Origin: Methylovorus mays
GTDB lineage: Bacteria; Pseudomonadota; Gammaproteobacteria; Burkholderiales; Methylophilaceae
Assembly (NCBI RefSeq): GCF_020531915.1
Contig: NZ_JAJAVG010000004.1
Coordinates: 310,001 to 374,000, forward strand
Length of the DNA stretch: 64,000 bases
Direction of reading: 5' to 3'
The position numbers and the translations under genes are program-made. The notes beneath the pieces were generated by a model. The model made no database searches, was not told where the DNA came from, and worked only from the letters and a program-made list of their open reading frames with translations. Below are positions 23,866-35,824 of this stretch, in pieces (the stretch's first letter is position 1; every line of letters starts with the position of its first letter).

Positions 23866-24783
23866 TTACGGCCGTGGCAAGCTTTGCTGGCTACGGGCAA
23901 TCTCATCCCCCAGGCGCTCGGCACCAATGTCTTGTGTAATGTGCTGGGCATCAGCCAGCAGCTGACGGGCTTCTTCCGGATGCTTGCTGGCCACCTTGGC
24001 CTGTGCCAGGTAGTAATAGCCTTTGGCTTCCCAGTAGGCGCCGCCCTGATCCTTGGCGATCTTGATGACTTTCTGAATGTATTTTTCAGCGTTGGGGTAA
24101 TCCTGTGCCGCGGTATAAATGCGGCCGAGCTCAAGGTTGGCATCGCAGAACTGGTCCAGGTCCCCTGCCCGCTCCTGCATCAGCACGGCCTTGAGCTGGT
24201 ATTCCACGGCCTGGTCGTGTTGCTGCAGGCTACTGTAGGTCGAGGCTATGCGGGCAAAGCCATCGGCACGCTCATTGTCATTCGCCGCCAGGCCGCTGCC
24301 TTGCAGATAGTGCTGCAGGCCGCCCTTGAGGTCTCCGGAGGCCACCAGGGTATCGCCAATCAGGTTGAGATCAATACGCTGGAAGTTGGCATCGTTGGCG
24401 GTCTTGGCGAGGGCCAGACTCTGCTGGTAAGCCGCCAGTGCTTCGGGATAGTGCTGGGCGCTCTTTTGCACATTGCCGATCAGGGTGAGCGCGATGATGT
24501 GTTCCATGGGGGTGGTCGACAGTTTTTCAGCGGCCATCAGGGCATTGATGGCCTGGTCAAACTGGCCGGTGCCGCCGTGTGCACGGCCCTTGCACAGCAA
24601 GGCCTGGCGGTTGGATTTATCCTGTTTCAACACCTGCTCGGCAAAGGCCAAGGCCTTGGAAGCATCGCCTTCGCCTATGGCGCGGTTACAGGCGGCAATT
24701 TTCTCCGCCAGATTTTCGTCTCCGGCCTGGGCCAGCGTACTGGCGGCCACCATCACTGCAAACAAAAAGACTCTTAAACGCAT
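23866..24783 (-). CDS. Periplasmic tetratricopeptide repeat protein
   Basis: 305 aa from the ATG at 24783 (MRLRVFLFAVMVAASTLAQA, a signal peptide). About six TPR units follow (for example NRQALLCKGRAHGGTGQFDQ, DQAVEYQLKAVLMQERAG, AYWEAKGYYYLAQAKVA). It starts 2 bp after the cysQ stop, so it is the last gene of a five-gene run. TPR proteins are scaffolds; the partner is unknown. The 128-bp gap to msrP has only a weak inverted repeat. Confidence 0.8.
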   Translation of the reverse strand: MRLRVFLFAVMVAASTLAQAGDENLAEKIAACNRAIGEGDASKALAFAEQVLKQDKSNRQALLCKGRAHGGTGQFDQAINALMAAEKLSTTPMEHIIALTLIGNVQKSAQHYPEALAAYQQSLALAKTANDANFQRIDLNLIGDTLVASGDLKGGLQHYLQGSGLAANDNERADGFARIASTYSSLQQHDQAVEYQLKAVLMQERAGDLDQFCDANLELGRIYTAAQDYPNAEKYIQKVIKIAKDQGGAYWEAKGYYYLAQAKVASKHPEEARQLLADAQHITQDIGAERLGDEIARSQQSLPRP

Positions 24784-24785
24784 CG

Positions 24786-27723
<2,938 letters not shown>

Positions 27724-29115
27724 TCAGGAGAATAAACGGGCGGCCGTCTGGCCACCGGGCATGATGCCGCGGGTGATCATCTGCGCATGCAGCATTTTCA
27801 GCTGCTGGCGAATGCGGTCTATCTGCGTATCTGTGAGCTGACGGTAGTTGTCATCCACCAGATTGGCACTCAGGCTGTTGGACATCTGACGTGCGGCCAG
27901 GACCATCTGGTTGAATACCTCGGTGCAGTTTTTCACATGGGGGATATCCAGCTGGAACACCACGCCCTTGATCACGACGGTGCGCAGCATGTCGGCGTTG
28001 AAGGGGTTGCTATCCTGATTGATCAGCGAAAATGAAGTATGGCCCTGCTCATCGCGATAATGGAAAGCGCCATCGTTGCCAAGCACCAGGCCACTGGCCT
28101 CGGCCAGGCCACGGAATTTGGTGCCAGTGAACGGGCCATTACTGCCTTGCACGATATGCAGGCTGACCAGCTTGTCGACTTCGATACAAAACGCATCCAG
28201 CGCCTGGGCGTATACCAGCGGATCAGGTGCGCCCTGCCATTCCACTTGTGCGCCAAGATTAAGGGCAATATCTTCCGCTGCATTCTGAAAACGGATCAGC
28301 ATCTCACGCGAGACCGAACCCGAACGGTCTGCCAGCTGCAGGCTGCATACACAGCGGGTAAACTCGCCCCGCTCCTGCTCGCGTGTCAGCAAATGCCACT
28401 CGCGGAAGGCATCAAGACCAAAGGCATACACCGGCTTGTCAATCTCGGAGAAGTTCAGGAACTGCTGGCGCAAAGCGGCGCCGCTATAGGGGCGCGGCAG
28501 GTAAAGAATCGCGCTAAGGTCGATTTGCGCATCCACATCAGCAGGCAGTGCGATGGATTCTGGCGCATCAGCAGGTTGCGATGCTTCAGCAACAGGTTCA
28601 TCCCAAGGCGCCGTTGTCGAACCCAGTTTGACGGCGGGCTCTGCTGCCAACGCAGGTTCAATGGATTCTTCGGCGGGTAAATCACTTAAACTGGTTGCGG
28701 TATATGCGGGTGGTGCTTCTTCTTCTTCGGCATAGTCTTCTGTGCTATCTGTATTGACGGACAACTCTTTGACGGAAGTCTCGCTGAATGCAGATTCAGC
28801 CCTAACTTCAGGCTCTTCGACGCTGAGACTTGGCTCAGCAACAAAGGAAGGCGCCATTTGTGGCGCAGACTCGTCATCCTGTATGCGCACGCGAACCACG
28901 AATTCTTCTTCCTCAGGCTCTTCGCGTTTGTCACCCCGCAATACGGTGTGGGGATCGATGCGAAAGTCTTCGTCCATCAGCACATCGGTTTCAGGCTCGA
29001 CAAAACGGCTTTCGGTTTCTTTGTGCAGCTTACGTTCTTGCCACCAGTTAAAAAGCACGACTGCGATGATGATCAGTGCGCCCAGGGCAATCAATGCTAG
29101 CTGTAAATCGGTCAT
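27724..29115 (-). CDS. zipA: Cell division protein ZipA
   Basis: 463 aa. An N-terminal membrane anchor (LALIALGALIIIAVVLFNWW) precedes a basic segment, a long acidic Pro/Glu-rich linker (about residues 45-200) and a C-terminal FtsZ-binding domain (NGPFTGTKFRGLAEASGLVL, QLDIPHVKNCTEVFNQMV). It tethers FtsZ to the membrane. The linker is longer than in E. coli (328 aa total). It lies between smc and ligA. Confidence 0.9.
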   Translation of the reverse strand: MTDLQLALIALGALIIIAVVLFNWWQERKLHKETESRFVEPETDVLMDEDFRIDPHTVLRGDKREEPEEEEFVVRVRIQDDESAPQMAPSFVAEPSLSVEEPEVRAESAFSETSVKELSVNTDSTEDYAEEEEAPPAYTATSLSDLPAEESIEPALAAEPAVKLGSTTAPWDEPVAEASQPADAPESIALPADVDAQIDLSAILYLPRPYSGAALRQQFLNFSEIDKPVYAFGLDAFREWHLLTREQERGEFTRCVCSLQLADRSGSVSREMLIRFQNAAEDIALNLGAQVEWQGAPDPLVYAQALDAFCIEVDKLVSLHIVQGSNGPFTGTKFRGLAEASGLVLGNDGAFHYRDEQGHTSFSLINQDSNPFNADMLRTVVIKGVVFQLDIPHVKNCTEVFNQMVLAARQMSNSLSANLVDDNYRQLTDTQIDRIRQQLKMLHAQMITRGIMPGGQTAARLFS

Positions 29116-29167
29116 GTGTTAATGCACTCTATTGGTGTTTACTTGTAAATAAAGCGGAATCGTTGAT

Positions 29168-32100
29168 TTAGGCGGCCGACTCGTGCATCTGCAGCGCCAT
29201 TTGCATGTCAACTTCCACCACGCGAGAAACCCCCGACTCCTGCATAGTGACCCCTATCATTTGCTGGGCCATCTCCATTGTTATTTTATTATGACTTACA
29301 AACAGGAATTGCGTGCGCTCCGACATTTTTTTTACCATCGCGCAAAAACGTTCGGTATTGCTGTCATCCAGCGGCGCATCTACCTCGTCCATCAAGCAGA
29401 ATGGCGCCGGGTTAAGCCGGAACAAGGCAAATACCAGCGCCAGTGCTGTCAGCGCCTTTTCGCCACCCGATAGCAAGTGAATGGTGCTGTTTTTCTTGCC
29501 AGGTGGCTGCGCAAACACCTGCATGCCGGTATCCAGTATCTCATCGCCTAGCAGTTCAAGACGCGCCTGCCCGCCGCCAAACAGTGAAGCAAACAGCTCG
29601 CCAAAGTGACGGTTGGCTTCGTCAAAGGTCTGCTGCAGGCGGCTGCGGGTTTCGCGATCAATGCGTCGTATGGCATCTTCCAGCGTCTGTATGGCCTGGT
29701 CCAGGTCGGTCGCCTGGCTATCCAGGTACTGTTTACGTTCTTTTTCGCTTTCCAGCTCTTGCACAGCGGCAAGGTTGACCGGGCCTAATGCCTCTATTTC
29801 TTCATTCAGCGTGCCCAGTTTGCGCTCAAGATCGCTTACCTTGATCTGTGCGGGCAGGTTTTCGCCGAGCACGGCTTCATCCAGACCTGTGGCCTCCAGC
29901 CCTTGCTGGCACTGCTCAAATTGCAATCTGGCCTGTTGCTCCGCCAGGCGTGCCTGCTCCAGCTTGTCGCGCATAGGGTGCATCGATTGCTCAATCTGCA
30001 TCCGTTGCTGCTCCTGCACCTGGAGGCCCTGCTCGGCGACGGTCATAGCATCCCGCGCCGCGGCCAACTCGGCTTCGCGCACCTGCTTGGCATTGACGGC
30101 CTGCTCAAGATTGGACTTCAAGGTGTCCATCTTGGCTGCAGCCAGCATGGCGTCTGTTTCCTGCTGGCGCACCACCAGAGCATCCATCTCTTCTGAAGTG
30201 GATTGAAGTCTATTATTTAAATCGTTGATATTATTGGTAATTAATTTGTTATTGAACACCTGCTCTTGCGCCTCACGCTCGGCTTTTTGCAGATTAGCGC
30301 GTGCCTGCGCCAACGCGTTTTCTGCGGTAAAGCGTTGCTGCTGTGTACGTTGGCGCTCTTCCTGAAGTTGCGTCACGGAAGCTTGCAAGGCTTTGATCGC
30401 ATCCTGCTTTTGCTGCAACTGGGCTTGCAACTCGGCACGCCGCTCACGTAGCGTTGCCAGCTCATTAGCCAGTTGCTTGCCACGCTCCAGCGCATGCTGC
30501 CTTTGTTGCTGCAAGCGCTGAATTTCAAGTTGTCGCTGGTGATGCTGCTGGGTTTGCACGCGCAAGGCCTGTTGCTGTTGCTGGCTATCTTGGCGCAGGG
30601 TTTGCAAAGTGGACTCATGTGCCAGCAATGCCGCTTTGGCTTCGCTTACCTTGGCTGCCTGCTGTGGCAGCGCGCTGTTCAGGGCATCCAGCTCGCGCTG
30701 ACGTTCCAGCACGCCGTTCAATTCGGATTTGGCCGCATGCAGGCTGACGCTATGACGCGTATAGATATCGCCGTGGCGGTTGATCAGCATTTCACCGGAA
30801 CTCAATTCCGCTTGCATTTGCTCGGCCTGGTCGTCGTCTTCCGCGATATAAATCTGACTTAACCAGTCGGCGAGAACGCCGGCGGCACCGATATGTTTCA
30901 GATCGATACGGTCCAGCAGTCGTGGCCATGCGCGTTGCGTAGCCCCGGCGAGTGCCGTTGCTTCCGGCACCATCGCGCCCAGGGTTACCGCGGCTGGTGG
31001 CCTGGACGAGCGCGCCTGAGATATGCCGTTCTGCATCAGCGTATTCAACCTGGCCCCTAGCGCTGCTTCCACGGCGACTTCCCAGCCGTCGGCAATCTTG
31101 AGCTGTTGCCACAGACGTTCGCTTGATGCGATACCGCTATTTTTCAGCCACGACTCCAGCTGACTCTCGCGCCCCAGCGATTGCTGGATTTTGCTCAGCG
31201 AATTGATCTGGGCTTCTGTTTGCGTAAAAAGTCGCTCGCTTGCCAATAAAGTTTCGCGAGCCAGTCGCAGCGCATCTTGTTGCTCCTGTTCGCGCTGGCG
31301 CAGTTGCGCGATGCCCTGCTCAAGGGTGGTGATCGCCTGCTGCTCTGCGGCATGCTCGGCCTGCAGTTGGGAAAGTACGTTTTCATCGGGCACACTCAGC
31401 TGCTGACGATCCGTCTCCAGCTTGCGCTCGCGCTGGGTCAACTCGGCGAGGCTGCGCTCCATATGCTCAATGCTGGTGGTTTCAAGCCGGATGGATTGTT
31501 CGGCGTCGTTGAGGCTGCGTTGCGCCGCCGAGTGCGTATGCAAGGCCGCCTGAAATGCGCGCTCGATGTCAGGCATGGCCGCTTTTTGTGTTGCGAGCGC
31601 TGCGCTCGCCTCTGTTTCACCGGTAGAGGCCGTCAGCTGTTGCGCCTGCAGGGCGGCAAGCTGCTCCTTGAATGCTGCTTGCTGGCTTTCCAGCCGGGTG
31701 CGCTGGGCATCAATCTGCTGCAATTGTTGCTGCAGTCGGTCACGGGCTTCCTGCGTGTGTTTGACCTGTTGCTCCAGCCTGGCCAGCTCTGCATTGCTTT
31801 CGTAATACAAGGTCTGCACTTGCTGGGTGATGATGTTGGTTTCCTGATAGCGCTGGCGCAAGGTTTCGACCTCGCTTTCGCTATGGCGTAATGCCGCCAT
31901 TTGCGCTTCCAGATCGTTGGCTACCCTTTCCACCTGGCGCTGGGTTTTCTCCCAGCCATTGCCCGCGTCACGTTTCTTGAGCAACCACAGCTGGCCCTGG
32001 CTTAGCTTGAGGGTTTTTTGCAGCTCATGGTATTGGAGGGTGACGACCGCTTGTGATTCGAGGCGGGTAATCTGCTTGACCATTTCCTGGCGGATGTCAT

Positions 32101-32683
32101 CCACCCGCAGCAGATTTTCGCGCGTATCGCGCAGGCGCAACTCGGTCTCGCGGCGACGCTCTTTGTATTTGGATATGCCGGCAGCCTCTTCCAGAAACAC
32201 GCGCATTTCTTCAGGCTTGGCTTCAATAATCCGGGAGATGGTGTTCTGACCAATAATCGCGTATGCCCGACCGCCCAGGCCTGTCCCCAGGAAAAGGTCG
32301 GCGACATCGCGACGCCTGACCGCACTGTTATTGATGTAGTAACTGGAACCTTTGTCGCGCTCGATCACGCGCTTGACGGAGATTTCGGCATACTGCGCCC
32401 ACTCGCCGCCAGCGCCACCCAGACTGTTGTCGAAGATCAACTCTACGCTGGCACGCGAGATAGGCTTGCGGTTGGCCGAGCCATTGAAAATCACGGCATC
32501 CATGGAGTCGCCTCGCATTTCCTTGGCACTCGATTCGCCGAGTACCCAGCGTATGGATTCCATGACATTGGATTTTCCGCAGCCATTCGGGCCAACGACC
32601 CCTACCCGCTGACCATGGATATGCAAGGTAGTGGGATCAACGAAGGATTTGAATCCGGCTAATTTAAGGTGAGTGAGGCGCAC
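29168..32683 (-). CDS. smc: Chromosome segregation protein Smc
   Basis: 1171 aa. The N-terminal ATPase half has Walker A GPNGCGKSN; two very long Gln-rich coiled-coil arms flank a hinge at about residues 500-650 (GWEVAVEAALGARLNTL). The C-terminal half has the signature LLSGGEKALTALALVFAL and Walker B CLMDEVDAPLDD. Smc organises sister chromosomes. The start is GTG without an obvious Shine-Dalgarno. Placement next to zipA and ligA is usual. Confidence 0.96.
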   Translation of the reverse strand: MRLTHLKLAGFKSFVDPTTLHIHGQRVGVVGPNGCGKSNVMESIRWVLGESSAKEMRGDSMDAVIFNGSANRKPISRASVELIFDNSLGGAGGEWAQYAEISVKRVIERDKGSSYYINNSAVRRRDVADLFLGTGLGGRAYAIIGQNTISRIIEAKPEEMRVFLEEAAGISKYKERRRETELRLRDTRENLLRVDDIRQEMVKQITRLESQAVVTLQYHELQKTLKLSQGQLWLLKKRDAGNGWEKTQRQVERVANDLEAQMAALRHSESEVETLRQRYQETNIITQQVQTLYYESNAELARLEQQVKHTQEARDRLQQQLQQIDAQRTRLESQQAAFKEQLAALQAQQLTASTGETEASAALATQKAAMPDIERAFQAALHTHSAAQRSLNDAEQSIRLETTSIEHMERSLAELTQRERKLETDRQQLSVPDENVLSQLQAEHAAEQQAITTLEQGIAQLRQREQEQQDALRLARETLLASERLFTQTEAQINSLSKIQQSLGRESQLESWLKNSGIASSERLWQQLKIADGWEVAVEAALGARLNTLMQNGISQARSSRPPAAVTLGAMVPEATALAGATQRAWPRLLDRIDLKHIGAAGVLADWLSQIYIAEDDDQAEQMQAELSSGEMLINRHGDIYTRHSVSLHAAKSELNGVLERQRELDALNSALPQQAAKVSEAKAALLAHESTLQTLRQDSQQQQQALRVQTQQHHQRQLEIQRLQQQRQHALERGKQLANELATLRERRAELQAQLQQKQDAIKALQASVTQLQEERQRTQQQRFTAENALAQARANLQKAEREAQEQVFNNKLITNNINDLNNRLQSTSEEMDALVVRQQETDAMLAAAKMDTLKSNLEQAVNAKQVREAELAAARDAMTVAEQGLQVQEQQRMQIEQSMHPMRDKLEQARLAEQQARLQFEQCQQGLEATGLDEAVLGENLPAQIKVSDLERKLGTLNEEIEALGPVNLAAVQELESEKERKQYLDSQATDLDQAIQTLEDAIRRIDRETRSRLQQTFDEANRHFGELFASLFGGGQARLELLGDEILDTGMQVFAQPPGKKNSTIHLLSGGEKALTALALVFALFRLNPAPFCLMDEVDAPLDDSNTERFCAMVKKMSERTQFLFVSHNKITMEMAQQMIGVTMQESGVSRVVEVDMQMALQMHESAA

Positions 32684-32798
32684 TTTATAATGTGTTTTAT
32701 CGTGAGGGCGAGCTTGTATAATAAGTGATTGTGCGATGTGAACCGAACACTCACGGGCGAGTCCACATCCAATCCATTCAATTTATACGGTAGCCCTT

Positions 32799-33218
32799 AT
32801 GTCTAGTCAACCCACGAAAGCGCTTGAAACCTTTGAAAACCCGCAGCCAGGCCGTGATTTTCACATTCACATGGAAATTCCCGAGTTTACCTGCCTATGC
32901 CCCAAAACCGGCCAGCCGGATTTTGCCGTGCTTTATCTGGATTACATCCCCGATCAAAAGTGCGTGGAACTAAAAAGTCTCAAGCTTTACATGTGGTCTT
33001 TCCGCGATGAGGGCTGCTTCCATGAAGCGGTGACCAACCGCATTCTGGATGATCTGGTCGCTGCCACAGACCCCAAATTCATGCGCCTGACCGCCAAGTT
33101 TTATGTACGCGGCGGCATTTTCACCAATGTAGTGGCTGAGCATCGTCAACCGGGCTGGCAACCTTTGCCGCGGGTTGAACTGAGCCAGTTTGACGCGCAG
33201 TCGAATATTCGCGGTTAA
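32799..33218 (+). CDS. queF: NADPH-dependent 7-cyano-7-deazaguanine reductase QueF
   Basis: 139 aa, the short YkvM-like type. Catalytic Cys34 in [11 protein letters not shown] with Asp41, the QueF motif ELKSLKLY, and HEAVTNRI. It reduces preQ0 to preQ1 in queuosine synthesis. It is divergent from smc with 115 bp between them. I see no preQ1 riboswitch there, although GTGTTCGG-like repeats occur (not analysed further). Confidence 0.95.
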   Translation: MSSQPTKALETFENPQPGRDFHIHMEIPEFTCLCPKTGQPDFAVLYLDYIPDQKCVELKSLKLYMWSFRDEGCFHEAVTNRILDDLVAATDPKFMRLTAKFYVRGGIFTNVVAEHRQPGWQPLPRVELSQFDAQSNIRG

Positions 33219-33241
33219 TAATACATATCCAGCATCAACAT

Positions 33242-33270
33242 AATAAAGGCACGCCAAGCGTGCCTTTATT
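33242..33270 (+). terminator. Rho-independent terminator after queF
   Basis: AATAAAGGCACGC and GCGTGCCTTTATT form a long perfect stem with a 3-nt loop, followed by ATTT. It is symmetrical, so it may also serve the convergent DUF2383 gene. Confidence 0.88.
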
Positions 33271-33315
33271 ATTTATGCATGGGGATAAAGTCCCCTGCGT
33301 TAATACAGGCTGTGG

Positions 33316-33771
33316 CTAGCCAACCTCTGCCCGGGCAGCATCGCGCAGCTGTTTCACACGATCATGGTTGCGCTGCACGCCTTCAAGCTGACGTTGCACC
33401 ACATTGCGGACGGTGGATGGCAACTCTTTCTCGATGGCTTTTTTGTATTTGGCCAGTGCGACATCTTCACCACGTTCGGTCTCGTTCAGCACAGCCACCG
33501 TATCATTACTGGTCAGTGCTGTTTTGAAATCCAGCCAGCGCCTGTGCAGTGCACCGGACACGCTGGACTCAGTCTCGGGTTGGCCGCCAAGGGTGCGAAC
33601 CAGATCCTGAAGCTCATGAACCGAGGTTGCGACCTGTTGCGAGCGATCAAGAAAATATTCCTTGAGAGGGGTTACTTCTACATTCTCGGCAGCCTGACGA
33701 AAACCTTCTTCGCCGTCTTTGGAGATTTCGATGAGATCATTCAGTGTGGAAATCACTTCTTTATTATCCAT
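33316..33771 (-). CDS. PA2169-type four-helix-bundle protein (DUF2383)
   Basis: 151 aa, no signal peptide, AAGGAG before the ATG. Helical pattern NKEVISTLNDLIEISKDGEEGFRQAAE, then YFLDRSQQVATSVHELQ, ERGEDVALAKYKKAIEKELP. This ferritin-like family is found in stress and biofilm contexts; the function is unknown. Confidence 0.88.
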   Translation of the reverse strand: MDNKEVISTLNDLIEISKDGEEGFRQAAENVEVTPLKEYFLDRSQQVATSVHELQDLVRTLGGQPETESSVSGALHRRWLDFKTALTSNDTVAVLNETERGEDVALAKYKKAIEKELPSTVRNVVQRQLEGVQRNHDRVKQLRDAARAEVG

Positions 33772-34319
33772 AGCGTAACTCCTTGTTTTTAATTAATGGA
33801 TGAACGCTCAGTTTCCCCGCCTCCATCTGGATCGGCTATAAGATAAACCAGCAAAACCATGTAAGAATTACCTTAGTGACGCGCATCTTTAATACTTGTC
33901 GAGTCTCACCGCCTGCAGGCTACGTGCCATTCTTGCTTTGCCTGGCTGAATCTCCTTGGCGAAGAGCAATTCAAATAAACCCTCAACTACTTATGCAAGC
34001 GCACTCAGGCTTTACACTTTGCCATACGCCGGACTATGGTGAGGAGCAGTGCAAAAACTGCAAACTTCAATCCCTTAGGCCCGAGCATTCTTGTCGGGCT
34101 TTTTTTTCGTTGATGCCCGCTGATTTGCGCAGTTGGAAACATGGTTGGAATCGGAAAAATTGAGATAAATCCCAGTGCGGCCGGTATTCATGTTTTTCAT
34201 CATTGGCTTAGCTTTTGTTTTGCTTGATCAGCATCTCGGTATACCGAAGTTTTTTAGGTCATTTCGCTAAAAGTCGTTGACAGGCGCGGCTTCGGTCATT
34301 AATATGGCGCAACTTTTTC
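33772..34319. other. Gene-poor stretch before the tRNA genes
   Basis: 550 bp without a convincing protein gene. Apart from a possible short RNA with promoter and terminator near 34011-34107 (listed separately), I see nothing in the first ~240 bases or in the last ~200 before tRNA-Ala, where the tRNA promoter must lie. Confidence 0.5.
34047..34107 (+). ncRNA. Candidate small RNA
   Basis: A -35-like TTTACA (34011-34016) and a -10-like TATGGT (34035-34040) with 18-bp spacing come first. They are followed by a hairpin GCAGT/ACTGC (34046-34061) and a strong terminator, GCCCGA (34079-34084) with TCGGGC (34094-34099) and eight T. No open frame with a ribosome-binding site fits between. This suggests a ~60-nt transcript, similar in layout to small regulatory RNAs, but no family is recognised. 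Confidence 0.35.
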
Positions 34320-34395
<76 letters not shown>

Positions 34396-34485
34396 GTCTT
34401 CATTGACCGGGTTACGAAAAGTAAAAAAATGCTTAATTTAGAAGTTTGAATTAATGCAAAAGTAGTGTAGAATACTGCCTCTCTT

Positions 34486-34561
34486 GTCCCCATCGTCTAG
34501 AGGCCTAGGACACCTCCCTTTCACGGAGGCGACCGGGGTTCGAATCCCCGTGGGGACGCCA
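34486..34561 (+). tRNA. tRNA-Glu (anticodon TTC)
   Basis: 76 nt with encoded CCA. Acceptor GTCCCCA pairs with TGGGGAC; anticodon stem CCTCC/GGAGG with loop CTTTCAC, anticodon TTC; T-arm CCGGGGTTCGAATCCCCG. It lies 90 bp after tRNA-Ala, probably in one transcript. Confidence 0.97.
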
Positions 34562-34616
34562 ATAAAGCGTCCACTGGTTAGCTGAATAAGTTGGCCGGTA
34601 GATTCAAAAAAGACAG

Positions 34617-34647
34617 AGCCTCAAGTTGAAAAGCTTGGGGCTTTTTC
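34617..34647 (+). terminator. Rho-independent terminator after the tRNA pair
   Basis: Stem GCCTCAAG with CTTGGGGC (one G-T pair), 8-nt loop, then TTTTTC. It lies 56 bases after tRNA-Glu. Confidence 0.8.
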
Positions 34648-34809
34648 TTTGACGCTGAATGGGGCTCGCGACTTGATACATTCGCACTCATTTCATCTTT
34701 AAATCCATTCAAAAAGTGCTTACCTGTACTTCGGTACAATATTCGCCATTTTTCTCGGCAAGTAAACTGCACGCACAATACAATACTTAAATAATAACGG
34801 GGAAATATC

Positions 34810-35733
34810 ATGTTTACGAAAACAAAGTCTGCCGCTCTGGCACTCGCATTCATGACGCTGACTGCATCCGCTCATGCAGCAGTTGATTTGGGGGTTGCGG
34901 GAAAATTCAACGCATTCGTATTTTCCAATTTCAACAGCCAGTACAGTGACACTGAAGGCGCTGTTGCAGTGGGCGGAAACACAACCGTCACCGGTTACAG
35001 TGTTAACGCCAACAACAAGCCATATAACGGCTATGCCTTGGTGGTTGGTGGCAACCTCGACTACACCAATGGCTCCATTAATAATGGCAATGCCTATGTG
35101 GCTGGCACCAGCACAACCTCCAGCCTGGGTGGCGGGGCAACAATCAGTGGCGGTACGGCTCCTTTTTCATTCTCGGATGAAAAGACCGAGTTGATTGCCT
35201 TGTCAGCCTCCCTTTCTCAGTTGAGCGCCAATGGCACGGCAACTTATCAATATGGCGGCGTCACCTTTACTGGTGATGGCACCAGCGCTGTGCAAGTATT
35301 TAATGTGAGCGGTGCCGATCTGTATTCCGTGAACTATTCCAATTTTGCCCAGCTCTCATCCAACCAGACCATTATCGTCAATGTCAGCGGTGACGTGGCT
35401 GGTTTTCAGGGCGGCACACCCAATGGCTTCAGCAACTACAATGTGTTGTTCAACTTTTATGAAGCCACGACATTGAATTTCAACAATGTCGGCGTATATG
35501 GCTCCATCCTGGCGCCATATGCAACGGTGCAAGGTGGTGGTGGCCAGATTAACGGCAACGTGATCGTAAATGCCTGGAATTCCAATATTCAGATCAACGC
35601 CAACCATTATTTCACGGGTGCTGATATCACCATTCCAGTGTCGGCCGTTCCCGAGCCACAAAGTTACATGATGCTGTTTGCAGGTCTCGGCCTCATTGGT
35701 TTCATGGCGACAAGACGTCGTTACTACGTTTAA
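34810..35733 (+). CDS. Choice-of-anchor A family protein with PEP-CTERM sorting signal
   Basis: 307 aa. A signal peptide (LALAFMTLTASAHA) is followed by the choice-of-anchor A domain (FNAFVFSNFNSQYSDTEGAV, then Gly/Asn-rich beta repeats and VYGSILAPYATVQ). The C-terminus is a PEP-CTERM tail: VPEP, hydrophobic stretch, then TRRR. Such proteins are processed by exosortase and are linked to exopolysaccharide and floc formation. The exosortase is not in this window. The protein stands alone between two terminators. Confidence 0.92.
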   Translation: MFTKTKSAALALAFMTLTASAHAAVDLGVAGKFNAFVFSNFNSQYSDTEGAVAVGGNTTVTGYSVNANNKPYNGYALVVGGNLDYTNGSINNGNAYVAGTSTTSSLGGGATISGGTAPFSFSDEKTELIALSASLSQLSANGTATYQYGGVTFTGDGTSAVQVFNVSGADLYSVNYSNFAQLSSNQTIIVNVSGDVAGFQGGTPNGFSNYNVLFNFYEATTLNFNNVGVYGSILAPYATVQGGGGQINGNVIVNAWNSNIQINANHYFTGADITIPVSAVPEPQSYMMLFAGLGLIGFMATRRRYYV

Positions 35734-35747
35734 CTGGTTGGTACAGC

Positions 35748-35775
35748 AAAAAGCCCCGCACTTGCGGGGCTTTTT
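35748..35775 (+). terminator. Rho-independent terminator after the PEP-CTERM gene
   Basis: AAAAAGCCCCGC, loop, GCGGGGCTTTTT. Symmetrical, so it may also end the convergent chemoreceptor gene transcript. Confidence 0.9.
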
Positions 35776-35824
35776 GTTTTCCGGACATCGTATCAATATC
35801 CTTTTTTCTAACGCCAATGCATCT

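Noticed and set aside
32684-32798. preQ1 riboswitch before queF
   Set aside because: No H-type pseudoknot pattern with the A-rich tail was recognised in the smc-queF gap; could only be excluded by a covariance search.
33876-34163. 95-codon open frame in the gap before the tRNAs
   Set aside because: No ribosome-binding site, runs through a strong terminator, and shows no domain.
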